From Euglena gracilis (lineage: Eukaryota; Euglenida; Euglenophyceae; Euglenales), in NCBI GenBank assembly GCA_039621445.1, contig CP154957.1, positions 30,719,778-30,783,777 on the forward strand: a stretch of DNA of 64,000 nt, in the 5' to 3' direction. This document shows positions 35,131 to 45,091 of the stretch, in pieces. Made by a program: the position numbers and the translations under genes. A model generated the notes under the pieces. That model was not told the DNA's origin and did not search any database. It saw nothing but the letters and a program-made list of their open reading frames with translations. Position 1 is the first letter of the stretch, and the number at the start of each line of letters is the position of its first letter.

Positions 35131-38100
35131 CTCCCCTGCGCTGCGGCCCCAGGTCTGCCTGCAGCTGAAGTCGCTCGGCTTCTGGGACGTGCAGCAGTTC
35201 CTGCGCCTCGCGCTGGACCCGCCGAAGCCGCAGTCGGTGGACAACGCCCTGGACGCCCTGCAGCAGCTCGGCGCCCTGGCGCGGGATGCGGAGCGCTCCC
35301 TCACGCCACTGGGCCGGTCTGCCTCCCTCCCCCCCTTCTCTTCCACAGGGGTGCTGTGGTGGCCACGTTCCAGTGATGTTGCCTTTTGACCAGGGTTTTT
35401 TTTGTCTTGGACCCCGGGGGGGGCTAGGGTGGGTGGGTCTGGCCGGACCCCCCGAGGGGGTACCTTTTTTGGCCGGTGGGTGCCTGGCGTGGAAGACGCC
35501 GAATTTTTTTTGCATTTTCTTTGTCACGCAGTGTCGAAAATCCCCCCCCCCCCCAAAAGTGGGTCCCCCGGGACCCCCTCACAGGGGGTTGGTGGGTGGG
35601 GGGACCCCCCTCCCCCCGGTCTTAAAACAACACCTGCTTTTGCCCCCCCCCCGAGGTGCCTCTCCGTGCAGGCTGCTCGCCGCGATGCCCATCCACCCGA
35701 CGCTCAGCCGGCTGCTGGTGACCTCCGCGCTGTTCGGGGTGCTGGAGCCGGTGGCCACCATCGTGGCTATCCTCTCCAACAAGTCCCCATACATGCGGGT
35801 GGTTGGGGCTGGCGCCGGTGTGACATCGCTCGCCGGGGCCCCTCTCTTCCATGATTAACACGAGTAAGGTCTCATTGTCATCTCTCATTGTCCCGTAGAG
35901 AGGTTTTCCTCCGGGCCCAGGGCAGAACGGGAATCGGCCCCCCCCTGCATGGTGGGTGGGGGGGTCGACCCCCCCCACCTCTTCCCGTATTTCCGGGAGC
36001 ACCAATTTTTGGGTGTTTTTTTTTTGACTCATTTTGGGACCCATATAGGGGGCCCCCCCATAAACCACCCAAAACCCCATTTTTTTTTTACACCTTTTAC
36101 ACCAAAAATTCAACATTTTCTCAAAATTTTGATTTTGAGCAGTTTTTGAAGCGAAAAATGCTATTGAAAGTCCAAAGAATTTCAAAGAGAAAACATGTCA
36201 GTAAAAAGTGACTCTGCCAAAATATGGTCCACTTTTTTTTGACCTTCGTTTTTTTCACCCCTCCTAAAAATTACCAATTTTTAACCCTGATTTTTGAGAT
36301 TTTTTGCGAAAAAATGTGGTTGTCCATCAAAAAATCATGTGTTTTGGGTTCATTTTTCAAAAAGATTTTCAAAAATTTTTCTGGCCAAAATCCCCGTTTT
36401 CCCGAAATCGGTAAAAATGCTGTGGTGGGTGGGAGGGGTCGACCCCCCCCCCCCCCTCCCGGGTGGGGGGTCAACCCCCCCCCACCAGGCCTTCCCGTTC
36501 TGCCCTGCCGGGGCCTGTTCTTCCTGAATGTTCTTCTGGTTGATGACCCTGTGTTCCCAGTCGTCTACGATATCACATGCCCACCCTTTTTTCCTCGTTG
36601 CACAGAGAAGGCACTGAGGGAGAAGAGATGGGATATGGCGGCAAAGGGCGCTCCAGACAGCGATTTCATTCTGCTTCTGCGGCTATTTGAGAAGTGGTCT
36701 GCCCATCGCCCAGCCCCTCTCATCAGCCGTCAATCAAGTCCCATCCGCCTCTCTCCTCAGCCTCCACCCATTGATTTTGGGTGGTGTGTGTGTGCGCGCG
36801 CGTGTGTGTGTGTGTGTGTGTGTGTGTGTTGTGCTTGTGCTTGTGCTTGTGCTTGTGCTTGTGCTTGTGCTGTGTTGCGTTGCGTTGCGTTGCGTTGCGT
36901 TGCGTTGCGTTGCGTTGGGTTTGGTTGCGTTGCGTTGCGTTGTGTTGCGTTGAGTTGTGTTGCGTTGGTTGTGTGTTGGTGTGGTGTGGGGGTGTGTGGT
37001 GTGGTGTGGGGTGGTGTGGTGTGGTGTGTGGGTGTGTGGTGTGGTGTGGTGTGGTGTGGTGTGGTGTGGTGTGGTGTGGTGTGGTGTGGTGTGGTGTGGT
37101 GTGGTGTGGTGTGGTGTTGTGTGGTGTTGTGTTGTGTGGTGTGGTGTGGTGTGGTGTGGTGTGGTGTGGTGTGGTGTGGTGTGGTGTGGTGTGGTGTGGT
37201 GTGGTGTGGTGTGGTGTGGTGTGGTGTGGTGTGGTGTCGTGTCGTGTTGTGTTGTGTTGTGTTGTGTTGTGTGGTGTTGTGTCGTGTTGTGTTGTGTTGT
37301 GTTGTGTTGTGTTGTGTTGTGTTGTGTTGTGTTGTGTTGTGTTGTGTTGTGTTGTGTGGGGTTGTGTTGTGTTGTGTGGGGTTGTGTTGTGTGGGGTTGT
37401 GTGTGTGCGTGTTCCTTCATGTGTGTATGCTTTATGCACATGTGTTTGGGAGTTGCAGCACATGGCCCCCGCCTCTCCAGGCAACGGTCGTACAACCGCC
37501 TGGGTTTCTGTCGGGAGTATGGCTTGTCCTCCGCCACGATGCAGGAAGTCTTGGACACCCGCCAGCAACACCTCGCGCTGTTCCAGGTGTGGCCCACCCT
37601 CCTCCAGAACATTGCTGGCTGCCGTTGGGGTGGCTGAGAGGCGATTGGCACAGGAGTCAGGGCTGATTTGCAAGGCAAACTGCATAGGCCGTTGTGCAGA
37701 CCGTGGTGTGCCTCAACCGAGTCACGGTGAACGTGTGGCTGCTGGACAGTTTGGCTTGGAATGGAGGTAATGGGCATTTTTTTTCCAGGAAGACAGTGAC
37801 AGACTTCCAAGGCCACTTGACGTGAAACCCAATGTGTGGTAACAATGGCCGGGCAACATGCGCATGTTTGGGGTTGAGTTGTTTGGGTCGGAGAGCACTG
37901 CTCACCCCCCGAAATGCAGATATAGGCCGACCCCCAGCACTGACTCTCGCTGCCAGCTGTTGAATGCCGTCCGTCTTGCCCTTCTTGTTCAGACCGAGAT
38001 GCAATTTGGGGAAAGCGCCTTCTTTGCCCAGGCCTCGATCCGCCTGGGGCCGGGGGGTTTGTCTGGGTGTGCTTTCAACACCGGGAGGGGGGGCCGACAG

Positions 38101-41100
38101 GGCGGTTGGGCATGGGACCGGGCCTGGCCTCAATCGGAATGCGGGCAACCACCGGCTCATCTCCAGCGTCGTGGCGATGTGCATGTGCCCAGGCGGTGCC
38201 TCCTTCAAGGTGAAGGGATGGCTGGCTCCCTTGAGGTGGCTGGCTGGCCCCCATGCGGGGCAGAGGTCTGGCGGTGGCAACAGACGTTAACCGACGTTGC
38301 CCCTTCCCGGCGGTCTGCTCTGGTCCGGCCCGTGCCGTGGCCGATCAAGCCACGTCACCGCCTGCCCGAACCCCAACGTGGCCCACCGGAAGCGAAAGGC
38401 CTGGTGGTCCCCTGGCCTGCAGGCGTACACGCGTGTGTGCGCCACCCCGCTCTGCATACGCCTTCCCAGCTCCATTCCAATCTCTTAATGGCGAAGGGGA
38501 TCTGAGGAACCAGCATCGAAAATCGATATTTGGGGTTAAACTTTGAGATGATCTCATTCAATCATATTTGCCCACGAGTTTTTCAGTTAGGAGCTAAAAA
38601 ATAATTATATTCGACAAGGGAGGGTGTTTTTACCCGAAACACATTTTTTTTTGGGAAAAGTTGAGGTCCAAATGAACGGTTTGAGTCCGAAATATTTGAA
38701 ATATTTAATATACCCGCATTTGGACAAATACCGAATGCACCCAATTTCATGGAAGTTTCTCCTCTGACCTCTTTCCTTCGGTGCAGGCCTTAGCCCGGAC
38801 TCGCTGGCGCGGGAGCAGGAGTCGCTGGGGGGCTTCCCCTACCTGGCCTTTGTGGAGCGCCGGGCGCTGGGGAAGAGGGTGCTGGTGGACAACACGTCCT
38901 TCGTGGGCCTCCTCCCGATCCTTCTCGCCTGCGGCCAGTTCCACGTCGTGCCGGCGGTTAGTGAGGAGGATGGCTGGGTATCCGCCCCCCCTCCCCTGCG
39001 TCAAAACTACATCAACGTCACACACGCACAGCGCCAGTTGTGCACGTGTGTGGAAGCCCTTGGCAAACCGCAGGCTTCCTGAATGTGGACCAAACAATGG
39101 ATTGCGTGATTAAGGAAGGGTGATGAACATGTAATTTAATACTGGAAAAAGTGGTGAGTGCATTGAATGCAAGATCTTGGCCCTGATTGCAGCCGAGCCA
39201 AAGCTTATTTAATTGCGGTGGAACAAATCATTTATTTTCATTGCTTTTTAAGTAAGGTGAGAGGATATTCGACGATGGGGCTGTGGTTTTTTTTGATTGG
39301 ATGCAGCTTATGACGTGTTGATAATGATTGTGACGACAGTTTGAATCATTATTGTTGGCTTGGTAATTTCCTTCTGCTGCGTTTTTTTTGAACTTTAAAG
39401 AACATTGATATAATTGTTTCCCCTCGATGAGTACTCATTTTCTTTCTGTGGGTGGCTCAAATCATCAAAAAGCCATCTCTGATTATCTGATTAAAGAATA
39501 TTTTTGAGGCATTTCACCTCATTTCCATCGAAGAGAGTTATTATCTTGTCACAACCTTGGTGGTTTGAAAGGTTGGTGGAGCCCAACCCCCTCCGAAACA
39601 ACATAAACCCAGGGACGCATTTTCCATCTTCATCGCTGCAGCCGCTGGTGTTCTGCGATGGCTGGCTCTTCGTCCGCACCAACCAGCCGGAGCTGGGTGA
39701 CGTGCTGGCCCAAACCCATGCCACGCCACAGGGGTCCCTCACCGTGGGGTGGGGGGGGGGGGCGGGTGTGTTCCCAGAAGGCATCCACTTAGGCGGCCGG
39801 ATTCGCACATAAGCTTTTTTTGTTTGATTTGCGCATTTGCGCAAATTTACGATTTTTTTGATTGTGCTTTGTTTCGGCTGTGGAGGTCAGGGGGGTTTGA
39901 AAACACGTGAACAAGAGAGTGCAAAAAACGAGCAAAATTCTGATTTTGGCTGGGAGACCCCCGGGACTTTGGCGAAAAATGGTGTTTTTGGGGTGTGCCA
40001 AAATGGACTTTGTACGTCGAAACCCCCGGGACCCTGCCGGCCAAAAGGGAAAAAAACGCAAAAAAGCACCATAGGAACGGGACCTTTGCTGCCCCTGTTG
40101 CTCCTTTCGGCTGTGTCACCGGGTGTGTCCGAGCTGCCGGCGGTGTGCGTCCTGGGTGTTTGCCGGACTGCGTTGCTTGCGGCACCTTGGTGTGGTGTTT
40201 GTGGGGCTGTTTGTTAAAGTGCGGGGAGGAAGTGCCGGGGGGTGTGGGTGTGGTGTGACCAAGCCGGCGACAAGGACACTGGGGAAGGAGGGTGAGTGTG
40301 GGGTGTTGGGCAAGGGAAGCGCAGGGGGGATGAAATGGGGTCCGCAGGGAATGAAGGGAATAAAGGGGAACGGGTGTCTCCCACCCGGCTTGTACCCGGG
40401 ATGCGCAGAACCAGTTGTGTGGCAAAGAACCCTGCAGAAGAAGCCAAACACTGGAAGGACAAAATTGTGTTTATGCGCGCAAATGCGCGCACCAACATGT
40501 TAATGTTGATGCGCGCAATTGCGCGCATAAACACAATTTTGTCCTTCCAGTGTTGGGCTTTGGCACCCATGAACTGACGCCGTTGATAAACGGTGTGACA
40601 TAGAGGCCCTGACGGTACGGGCCATCCAGTTGGTGAGTTTGTCACACTGTTTGTCAACGGCGCAAGCTTATGGGCGCAAATGCGCGCACAAACAAAAATT
40701 ATGTTTTATGCGCGCATTTGCGCAAATGCGCACACCAACATAATTGTGTTGGTGCGCGCATTTGCGCAAATAAACACAAATAAAAACGGTGTGACGGAAA
40801 CACAACCGTCAAACACCGACAGCAGATGTTGTTCATTTGCGCATTTGCGTGCATCACGTTGTTTGTGGGCTCAAATGCGCAAATAAACTGTATGAAGAAA
40901 ATGCACAATTTACTATGTTTATTTGCGCATTTGCGCCCACAAACAACGTGATGCACGCAAATACGCAAATAAACAACTAATGGAGGAGTAGAAAACGATT
41001 GCATTTGGCCCTCTTACTGCTACCCTTAGTGGCTTCTGAATGGGTTGAAAGCAAATGACCACACCGTCTCCTCCGGTATATGGTGTTATTGTGCTGTTTT

Positions 41101-43793
41101 TTGACCATTGACAGGTCCCACAAAAGATGGGGACATAGGATCTCCAGAAGGTGCGTGCATAGCCACCCAGTAACGGTACACGTCCACCGGCACCAATTTG
41201 TGGGTCCCAAGGGCCCTGCCGCTGACCTGCGGCCTGGGCTCCGCTGTTAAAGCCCCATCAGCTGCTGATGCTTCAGCACCCAACAGGCCAGCATCCACTT
41301 CCCCGGTGCAACGACACCCACCACAGCGACCGCGTTATACCCCGCAACCAGGGTGTAAGACTGGGGGTATGACGTGGTGCCAGTGCATGGCAACCAGCAT
41401 CCGAAGAGAAGTAGCCCTCAAGCACCCGTTCCTTTGGATGCAAGGAAGTGTTGAACCTTTACCCCTGGATTGGGTGCATCAAAGCGGTGGGACCCACTCC
41501 CCCCAAATTATGCACAAAAACTGGTGTTTTTTACGTTTTTCAAGGGAAAAATGGCAAAGAAAACCGTAAAACGGACTCCGGCCCGACACGTCCCAGGTAT
41601 TTCAGGTGCCAAATTTTGTCTTCTTGTAACGCAGTCCTGTTGCAGAAAAGGAGTCTAACAGTCACAGGTCGTTTGCATGTCATCAATTCATGATATTTAA
41701 CTGCCAAACAGAAGACACCAAAGGAACAGGTCGTGTGGGCCGGGTAACAGCAGTGCAAATGTACACACGTAAGGCAGGCAAATTTTGGCCAGTCACATGC
41801 TGTGTTCCGGTGAACACTCTACACCACCTCTCACCACAAATTTTATCACCACGGCGTGAGGAGTTGCGTTCGCCAGCTGTCACGGAGGAGGAGATGGTAT
41901 CGCACAACTGATGTGTGTTGGTGCGCGCATTTGCGCAAATAAACACAACTTTGTTTGTGTGCTCTAAGGCTCCTACAAACACATCATTTTGAAGCGGTGC
42001 ATAAAGTGTTTGTTCACGCATTTGCGCAAATGCGCGCACCAACGTAATTATGTTTATTTGCGCAATTGCGCGCACCAACACCCCCATTACGTTTTAAAGC
42101 CTCGTAGGGTCATGGTCCTCATTGGTGTCTTTTAACATAGAAAGTAAAAGTACGTGTTGGTGGGCACATTTGCGCAAGTAAACATAAACGTGTTGGTGCG
42201 CGCATTTGCGCAAATGCGCACACCACCAAATTTGTTGGTGCGCGCATTTGCGCCCACCAACACGTCATTTTAACATCATCGGTTTACGTTTTATTTGCGC
42301 AAATGCGCCCATAAACACAATTGTTTTTATTTGCGCAATTGCGCGCATAAACACACATCAATTGCGTGACGGCTGCCTCACGTAGTCTGTGTGTCTGTGG
42401 TGGTGTGATCTAATGAGGCTCCGTATGTTCTCACCGGTGGCGGCAGTGTCCAAGCCAGTTCAGCCAGCACGTCAGCACCATTTCCAAGTGTCGTCACAAG
42501 GGGTGTGTGCCTCTCCCCCCGTTTGATGTACAACAGCACCAGTCTCACCCCCAGCCCTATTAACGTCACCTGGTAAGCAGCATGCACACCAGACCACTGG
42601 GAGTTAATCCCCTCCAGTTTGTAACGATTCTTAAATCGTATTCTGGGTGTCAGGATACAGGGTCCCAAGAATAACAAAAAAATGGTACATTTGCGCAATT
42701 GCGCGAAAAAAAAAAAAAAAAGCTTAAGTGCGAATCCGGCCGCCTAAGATCCAAAAGTGTCTGAAACCGTGTGGTTTGAGGAATGGGGGTGGGGTTTGGA
42801 AGCGACAGAACCAGCACCGCCGGCCAACATTGTAATGTTTGGAACAATTTGTTTCATACGAGAGCTGGAGCAGTTCCTGTGGCAACGGTCCCAGGGCATC
42901 ACGCAAGAGTTTTGTCCAATGAACCAGACAAAAGGGATGGTCCTTCCACAGGTTCAGAAGGAAGAAGCCAGTCTGCCCATCTGAACCCGAGGCCCCTGTC
43001 ACCGCTCCAAGGCATCCTGCAGGGCTTCGCCGATGGCCGCAAGGTGGATGAGCAATGGGCTCCCTTGCTGGACAAGGTTGCGGACTTCATCTCGCCGCGG
43101 CCAGCGGCCTCCTCCCTCACTGCGTATGTGCTCGCCCAGTGGTGGAATTGCCTGTGTGTTCGTGGGCGAGCTTTGGGGGATGAGGCGAAGGGATGGGTCG
43201 GTGTCTGTGTCTGTGCCAGGCATGCCGGGATCGGTGCCAAGCCTGTCTGTCCTGGGCACCAGGCTGAATTCAATGTGTTGAAGAAGAACTGGTGTCTGAT
43301 TTGGTATCTACCCCCCCCCCACCCCAACCAACCCCCGGGTTGCAACCTCGGGCAGCAAGGGCCTGCCTGAGCAGGCTCCCCCAGCCCGGCCCCCCCAGCC
43401 TTTTATTTTGAAGGTGGGACCCTTTTGCAGGGTCGGTTGGGTGGGGGACCCCCCCGGGGGGTCAGGCTAAGTTGGTACCCCCTCCAGGTAGAATTTCCCC
43501 TGTTTTTTTTGGCTTTATCTTTTTTGACCCCAGAATGCATCCACCAAAAAGGGGGGTTGGGGTTCCCAGGGTGGGTTGGGGGGGACCTACCTCCCCCCAG
43601 TCCTGAAAAAAAATGGACCCCAGGACATATCGGACTGCCGCCGGGGTGGTCAAGTTCAAGCTGGCCGGCGCCGCACCACTCCATCTCTCTCAGGGAGGAG
43701 CGGGCCTGGCAGCAGTGGGAGCAGCACCAGGCGGCTCGCTCCCGGGGCTTTGGGGCGGCCGGCCCAGCGAGGCCCCGCCGCCGGTCGGCCTGA
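24616..43793 (+). CDS. DExH-box RNA helicase (DEVH type), about 20 exons
   Basis: Helicase motifs appear in order: Ia [11 protein letters not shown] and Ib TSGILLRRL (exon ending 26,598); [11 protein letters not shown] and III MSAT (26,781-26,972); [13 protein letters not shown] (31,698-31,875); [17 protein letters not shown] (32,433-32,513); [10 protein letters not shown] (33,433-33,523 into 33,641). HA2 and winged-helix exons follow at 33,641-34,003, 35,153-35,316, 35,672-35,798, 36,608-36,696 and 37,481-37,586. OB-fold exons are near 38,117-38,209, 38,787-38,956 and 39,642-39,710. C-terminal pieces are near 43,023-43,123 and 43,694-43,793. Phases agree across nearly all of these. Upstream exons 24,616-24,753 and 25,184-25,385 lead to [15 protein letters not shown]...VVIL. 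An acidic insert (31,139-31,400) precedes motif IV. DEVH suggests the DHX29/DHX57/YTHDC2 group. Three oddities: Walker A is degenerate, a frameshift lies near 31,840, and an element interrupts the exon at 33,695. Confidence 0.9.
25542..25568 (+). CDS. Putative Walker A exon of the helicase, degenerate
   Basis: If intron 25,386-25,541 is spliced GT-AG in phase 1, the helicase reads VVILDG then PTGRGSC, where GxxGxGK[ST] is expected. The P-loop lysine is absent in this frame, and a downstream AAQVPP in another frame resembles the usual TTQVP. A net two-base shift around 25,553-25,565 would explain both. Either a sequence error in a G/A run or a lost ATP site. Confidence 0.4.
25903..26055. repeat. 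(TA)n microsatellite, about 150 bp
   Basis: Nearly pure AT dinucleotides with a few CTATA/TGTAT interruptions, in a helicase intron. Tyrosine/isoleucine frames across it are artefacts. Confidence 0.95.
27365..27824. mobile_element. hAT-like MITE with perfect 8-bp TSD
   Basis: TIRs CAGGGAATTTCTTAAG and its complement CTTAAGAAATTCCCTG are 16 bp and perfect. The flanks are GTGCTGAT at 27,357-27,364 and 27,825-27,832, a perfect 8-bp duplication. CAGGG ends with 8-bp TSDs are typical of hAT elements. The interior is C/G tracts with GCTGCTGGCTGGA repeats and no coding capacity. Inside helicase intron 26,973-30,110. Confidence 0.85.
30273..30357. repeat. Dispersed intronic block shared with 62,068-62,150
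   Basis: About 85 bp around GGCTTCTTGTCTGTTTATGG and CCCAGTTTGCTGTGTG is about 85-90 percent identical by eye to the block at 62,068-62,150. Both lie about 20 bp inside an intron directly after an exon donor, in two unrelated genes. Confidence 0.75.
33695..33945. mobile_element. hAT-like MITE inside a helicase exon, perfect 8-bp TSD
   Basis: Starts CAGGGGTTTTTTTTTAG and ends CTTTAAAAAACCCCTC. Flanked by TTTCCAAC at 33,687-33,694 and 33,946-33,953. Before it the helicase reads [11 protein letters not shown], after it [14 protein letters not shown]. Removing the element and one TTTCCAAC gives a continuous HA2-boundary sequence in frame. Retained, it introduces an early TAG. Confidence 0.85.
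34270..34935. repeat. Tandem hairpin cassettes, GGCGC-loop-GCGCC plus AAATTTTTT
   Basis: Three cassettes each contain a GGCGC..GCGCC palindrome (34,421, 34,699, 34,825) followed by AAAATTTTTT. C/G-tract hairpins and CTAGCTAG words lie between. The right edge, GGGGTCCTTAAGCAAATGCCTG (34,955-34,976 region), matches the TIR consensus of the CAGG elements. Confidence 0.6.
34974..35131. repeat. (GCGT)n then (GT)n microsatellite
   Basis: About 12 GCGT/GTGC tetramers pass into about 45 GT dinucleotides, ending 20 bp before the helicase exon at 35,153. Cys/Val frames are artefacts. Confidence 0.95.
35391..35636. mobile_element. hAT-like MITE in helicase intron, 7/8 TSD
   Basis: CAGGGTTTTTTTTGTC...GGTCTTAAAACAACACCTG with flanks CTTTTGAC (35,383-35,390) and CTTTTGCC (35,637-35,644). 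Same family as 33,695-33,945 and 55,797-56,075: GGACCCCGGGG near the left end, GTGGG(T)CCCCCGGGACCCC in the middle and GGTCTTAAAA at the right. It fills most of the GT-AG intron 35,317-35,671. Confidence 0.8.
35918..36507. mobile_element. CAGGG-ended TIR element in helicase intron
   Basis: Perfect 16-bp inverted ends CAGGGCAGAACGGGAA / TTCCCGTTCTGCCCTG. Similarity continues inward through GGTGGG..GTCGACCCCCC hairpins. Flanks TCCGGGCC and CCGGGGCC are compatible with a diverged 8-bp duplication. Interior A/T-rich, non-coding. Confidence 0.7.
36784..37412. repeat. Long composite GT-rich microsatellite
   Basis: Passes through GT, TTGTGC, TTGCG, GGTGT and TTGTG unit phases over about 630 bp, all in helicase intron 36,697-37,480. 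The 320-480 codon frames across it are repeats of two or three residues, not proteins. Confidence 0.95.
39788..42748. mobile_element. 2.96-kb TIR transposon in a helicase intron, 5-bp TSD
   Basis: The left end CTTAGGCGGCCGGATTCGCAC (39,788-39,808) continues as ATAAGCTTTTTTT and is repeated inverted at 42,715-42,748 with one or two mismatches. Direct ATCCA lies at 39,783-39,787 and 42,749-42,753. The interior holds more than a dozen TTTGCGCAAA-type palindromes with ACCAACA or AAACACAA arms (40,460-40,560, 40,670-40,985, 41,910-42,360). Minus-strand frames (42,378-42,698; 41,683-42,087; 41,086-41,298) are short and show no transposase motif, so it looks non-autonomous or decayed. Superfamily unassigned. 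Confidence 0.8.
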
Positions 43794-45091
43794 CCCCCCC
43801 TGGCTCCTGCCTGGGGGCACCGTGAGGGTGACGGTACGGCAGTGGACCTGGTGACAGGAGAAGTGCTGGACGCGATGCATCGTACGATGTTTGCTTTACT
43901 TTGTTGTCTCATTTTCTTCACAAAAGTACGTTGTAGTCGTGCTCTTGTTCGTTTCATAGTCAGTTCCAGATTAGATATTTTGCATATGCTTGTGCAGAAG
44001 TTTGAGAATGTTTGCAATTAGGGGAGTTCCAAGCCGGAGGTGACCCTACCCCCAGGGTGCAGTCCAGACTGCCACCACCTCGTTTTCAGCTGAAAACAAA
44101 TGAACAACAGGAGCTCCCAGCTGGGTTGCGGACCCCCCCCCCCCCCAGGGGTCATTGAAATAAAGTTTAGGCAGCAGTGCTGGACAAGTTTTTTTTCGTC
44201 GCCAAGCACTGAAAAGTTTTTGAGCCAAGCAGGGTTACTTATGACCCTTTTGGGGGTCCCGGAAGCCATCTGGAAAAGGGGCTGGATTGAAAAAAAAAGT
44301 GCTGGCTAGCCCCTCCCCCAAGGGGTGGGAGTCCCACATTTCCAGCCAGTGGACCCCCAGGGTCCTGAAGCAAAGGCCTGAACACCCCAAACAGTTTCTT
44401 TCAAGCCATTCTCTTGACACAAACGAAGGCTTGACTCCAAAAGTGGCTGCAAAATCGGCTATGGAAGCACGGAAGGCACCCCAGGGGAATTGGTTGCCAA
44501 AAAAGTGGTATGGGTAAAATTGACGGAATGAAGTACTGCTATGTATTTTTCTTCTTTTTTTTGGCAGAGATTGCCATGTGTTTTTCAGAAATTTTGGGAT
44601 GTTGCTCCTGTTTTCAATGCAGTTTTTTGATTTTCAGTGGCTTGTGATCTTCTTTAAGGCTACATCTTTCTACACACATGAGTTTCTCGAGACAACTCGG
44701 CCGTTGATGATTCATCAATGACTTTGCATTTGTATTTGAATAATGTGGTGAAGTTTCTAAAGAGTTGTGTGATATGAGTTTCAAATTCATGTAACGTTCA
44801 TGTAACATTCGTGTTTTTTTCTAGGCAGTCTGCCAATTTTTTTACAACTTTTTTTGCCTGAAATCCTGACAAATATTTCTGTGCCGTTTTGGCCCAGGCC
44901 ACCAAAAACTCTGTTTTCCATCTGGAGTTTTTTGCCTCCAATTTTCTTTGACGCCAAAATCCCCCCCCGTTTATCTCGTGCAACAGCCAACCTTCACTCT
45001 TTTGCTCCGAGTGGCTTTCGCTCAGAAGTTCACGTGAAGAATGCGATGCAGGGTCAGTGGACCGCTTGACCCCCGCACCCCCCCCCCCCAG
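43794..45091. other. Spacer between helicase and RRM/SURP/CID genes
   Basis: Contains C/G tracts and a CAGG-type end, GGGTCCTGAAGCAAAGGCCTG (44,359-44,380). An open stretch near 44,430-44,515 (MEARKAPQGNWLPKKWYG then GTAAAA) might be a first coding exon of the next gene. Upstream exon(s) of that gene must lie here because the exon at 45,092 begins after an acceptor. Confidence 0.35.

Noticed and set aside
34936-35389. Cys/Val- and His/Thr-rich frames
   Set aside because: Products of the GCGT/GT microsatellite; only 35,153-35,316 is a real exon.
36781-37816. Frames of 226-360 codons rich in VVWCG or TTPHH on both strands
   Set aside because: They are pure translations of a GT-rich microsatellite inside a helicase intron; all frames are open because the repeat lacks stops.
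39820-42710. CRISPR array
   Set aside because: Repeats are palind­romic, irregularly spaced and in both orientations, with no uniform spacers.
39788-42748. Assigning the 2.96-kb element to hAT or CACTA
   Set aside because: The duplication is 5 bp and the ends begin CTTAGG, fitting neither; no transposase motif to decide.
18545-43793. A single YTHDC2-like gene joining the R3H exon to the DExH helicase
   Set aside because: An exon chain ending in a stop at 22,652-22,654 lies between them, and no in-phase path from the R3H exon to 24,616 was seen. It remains possible if that stop belongs to another gene.
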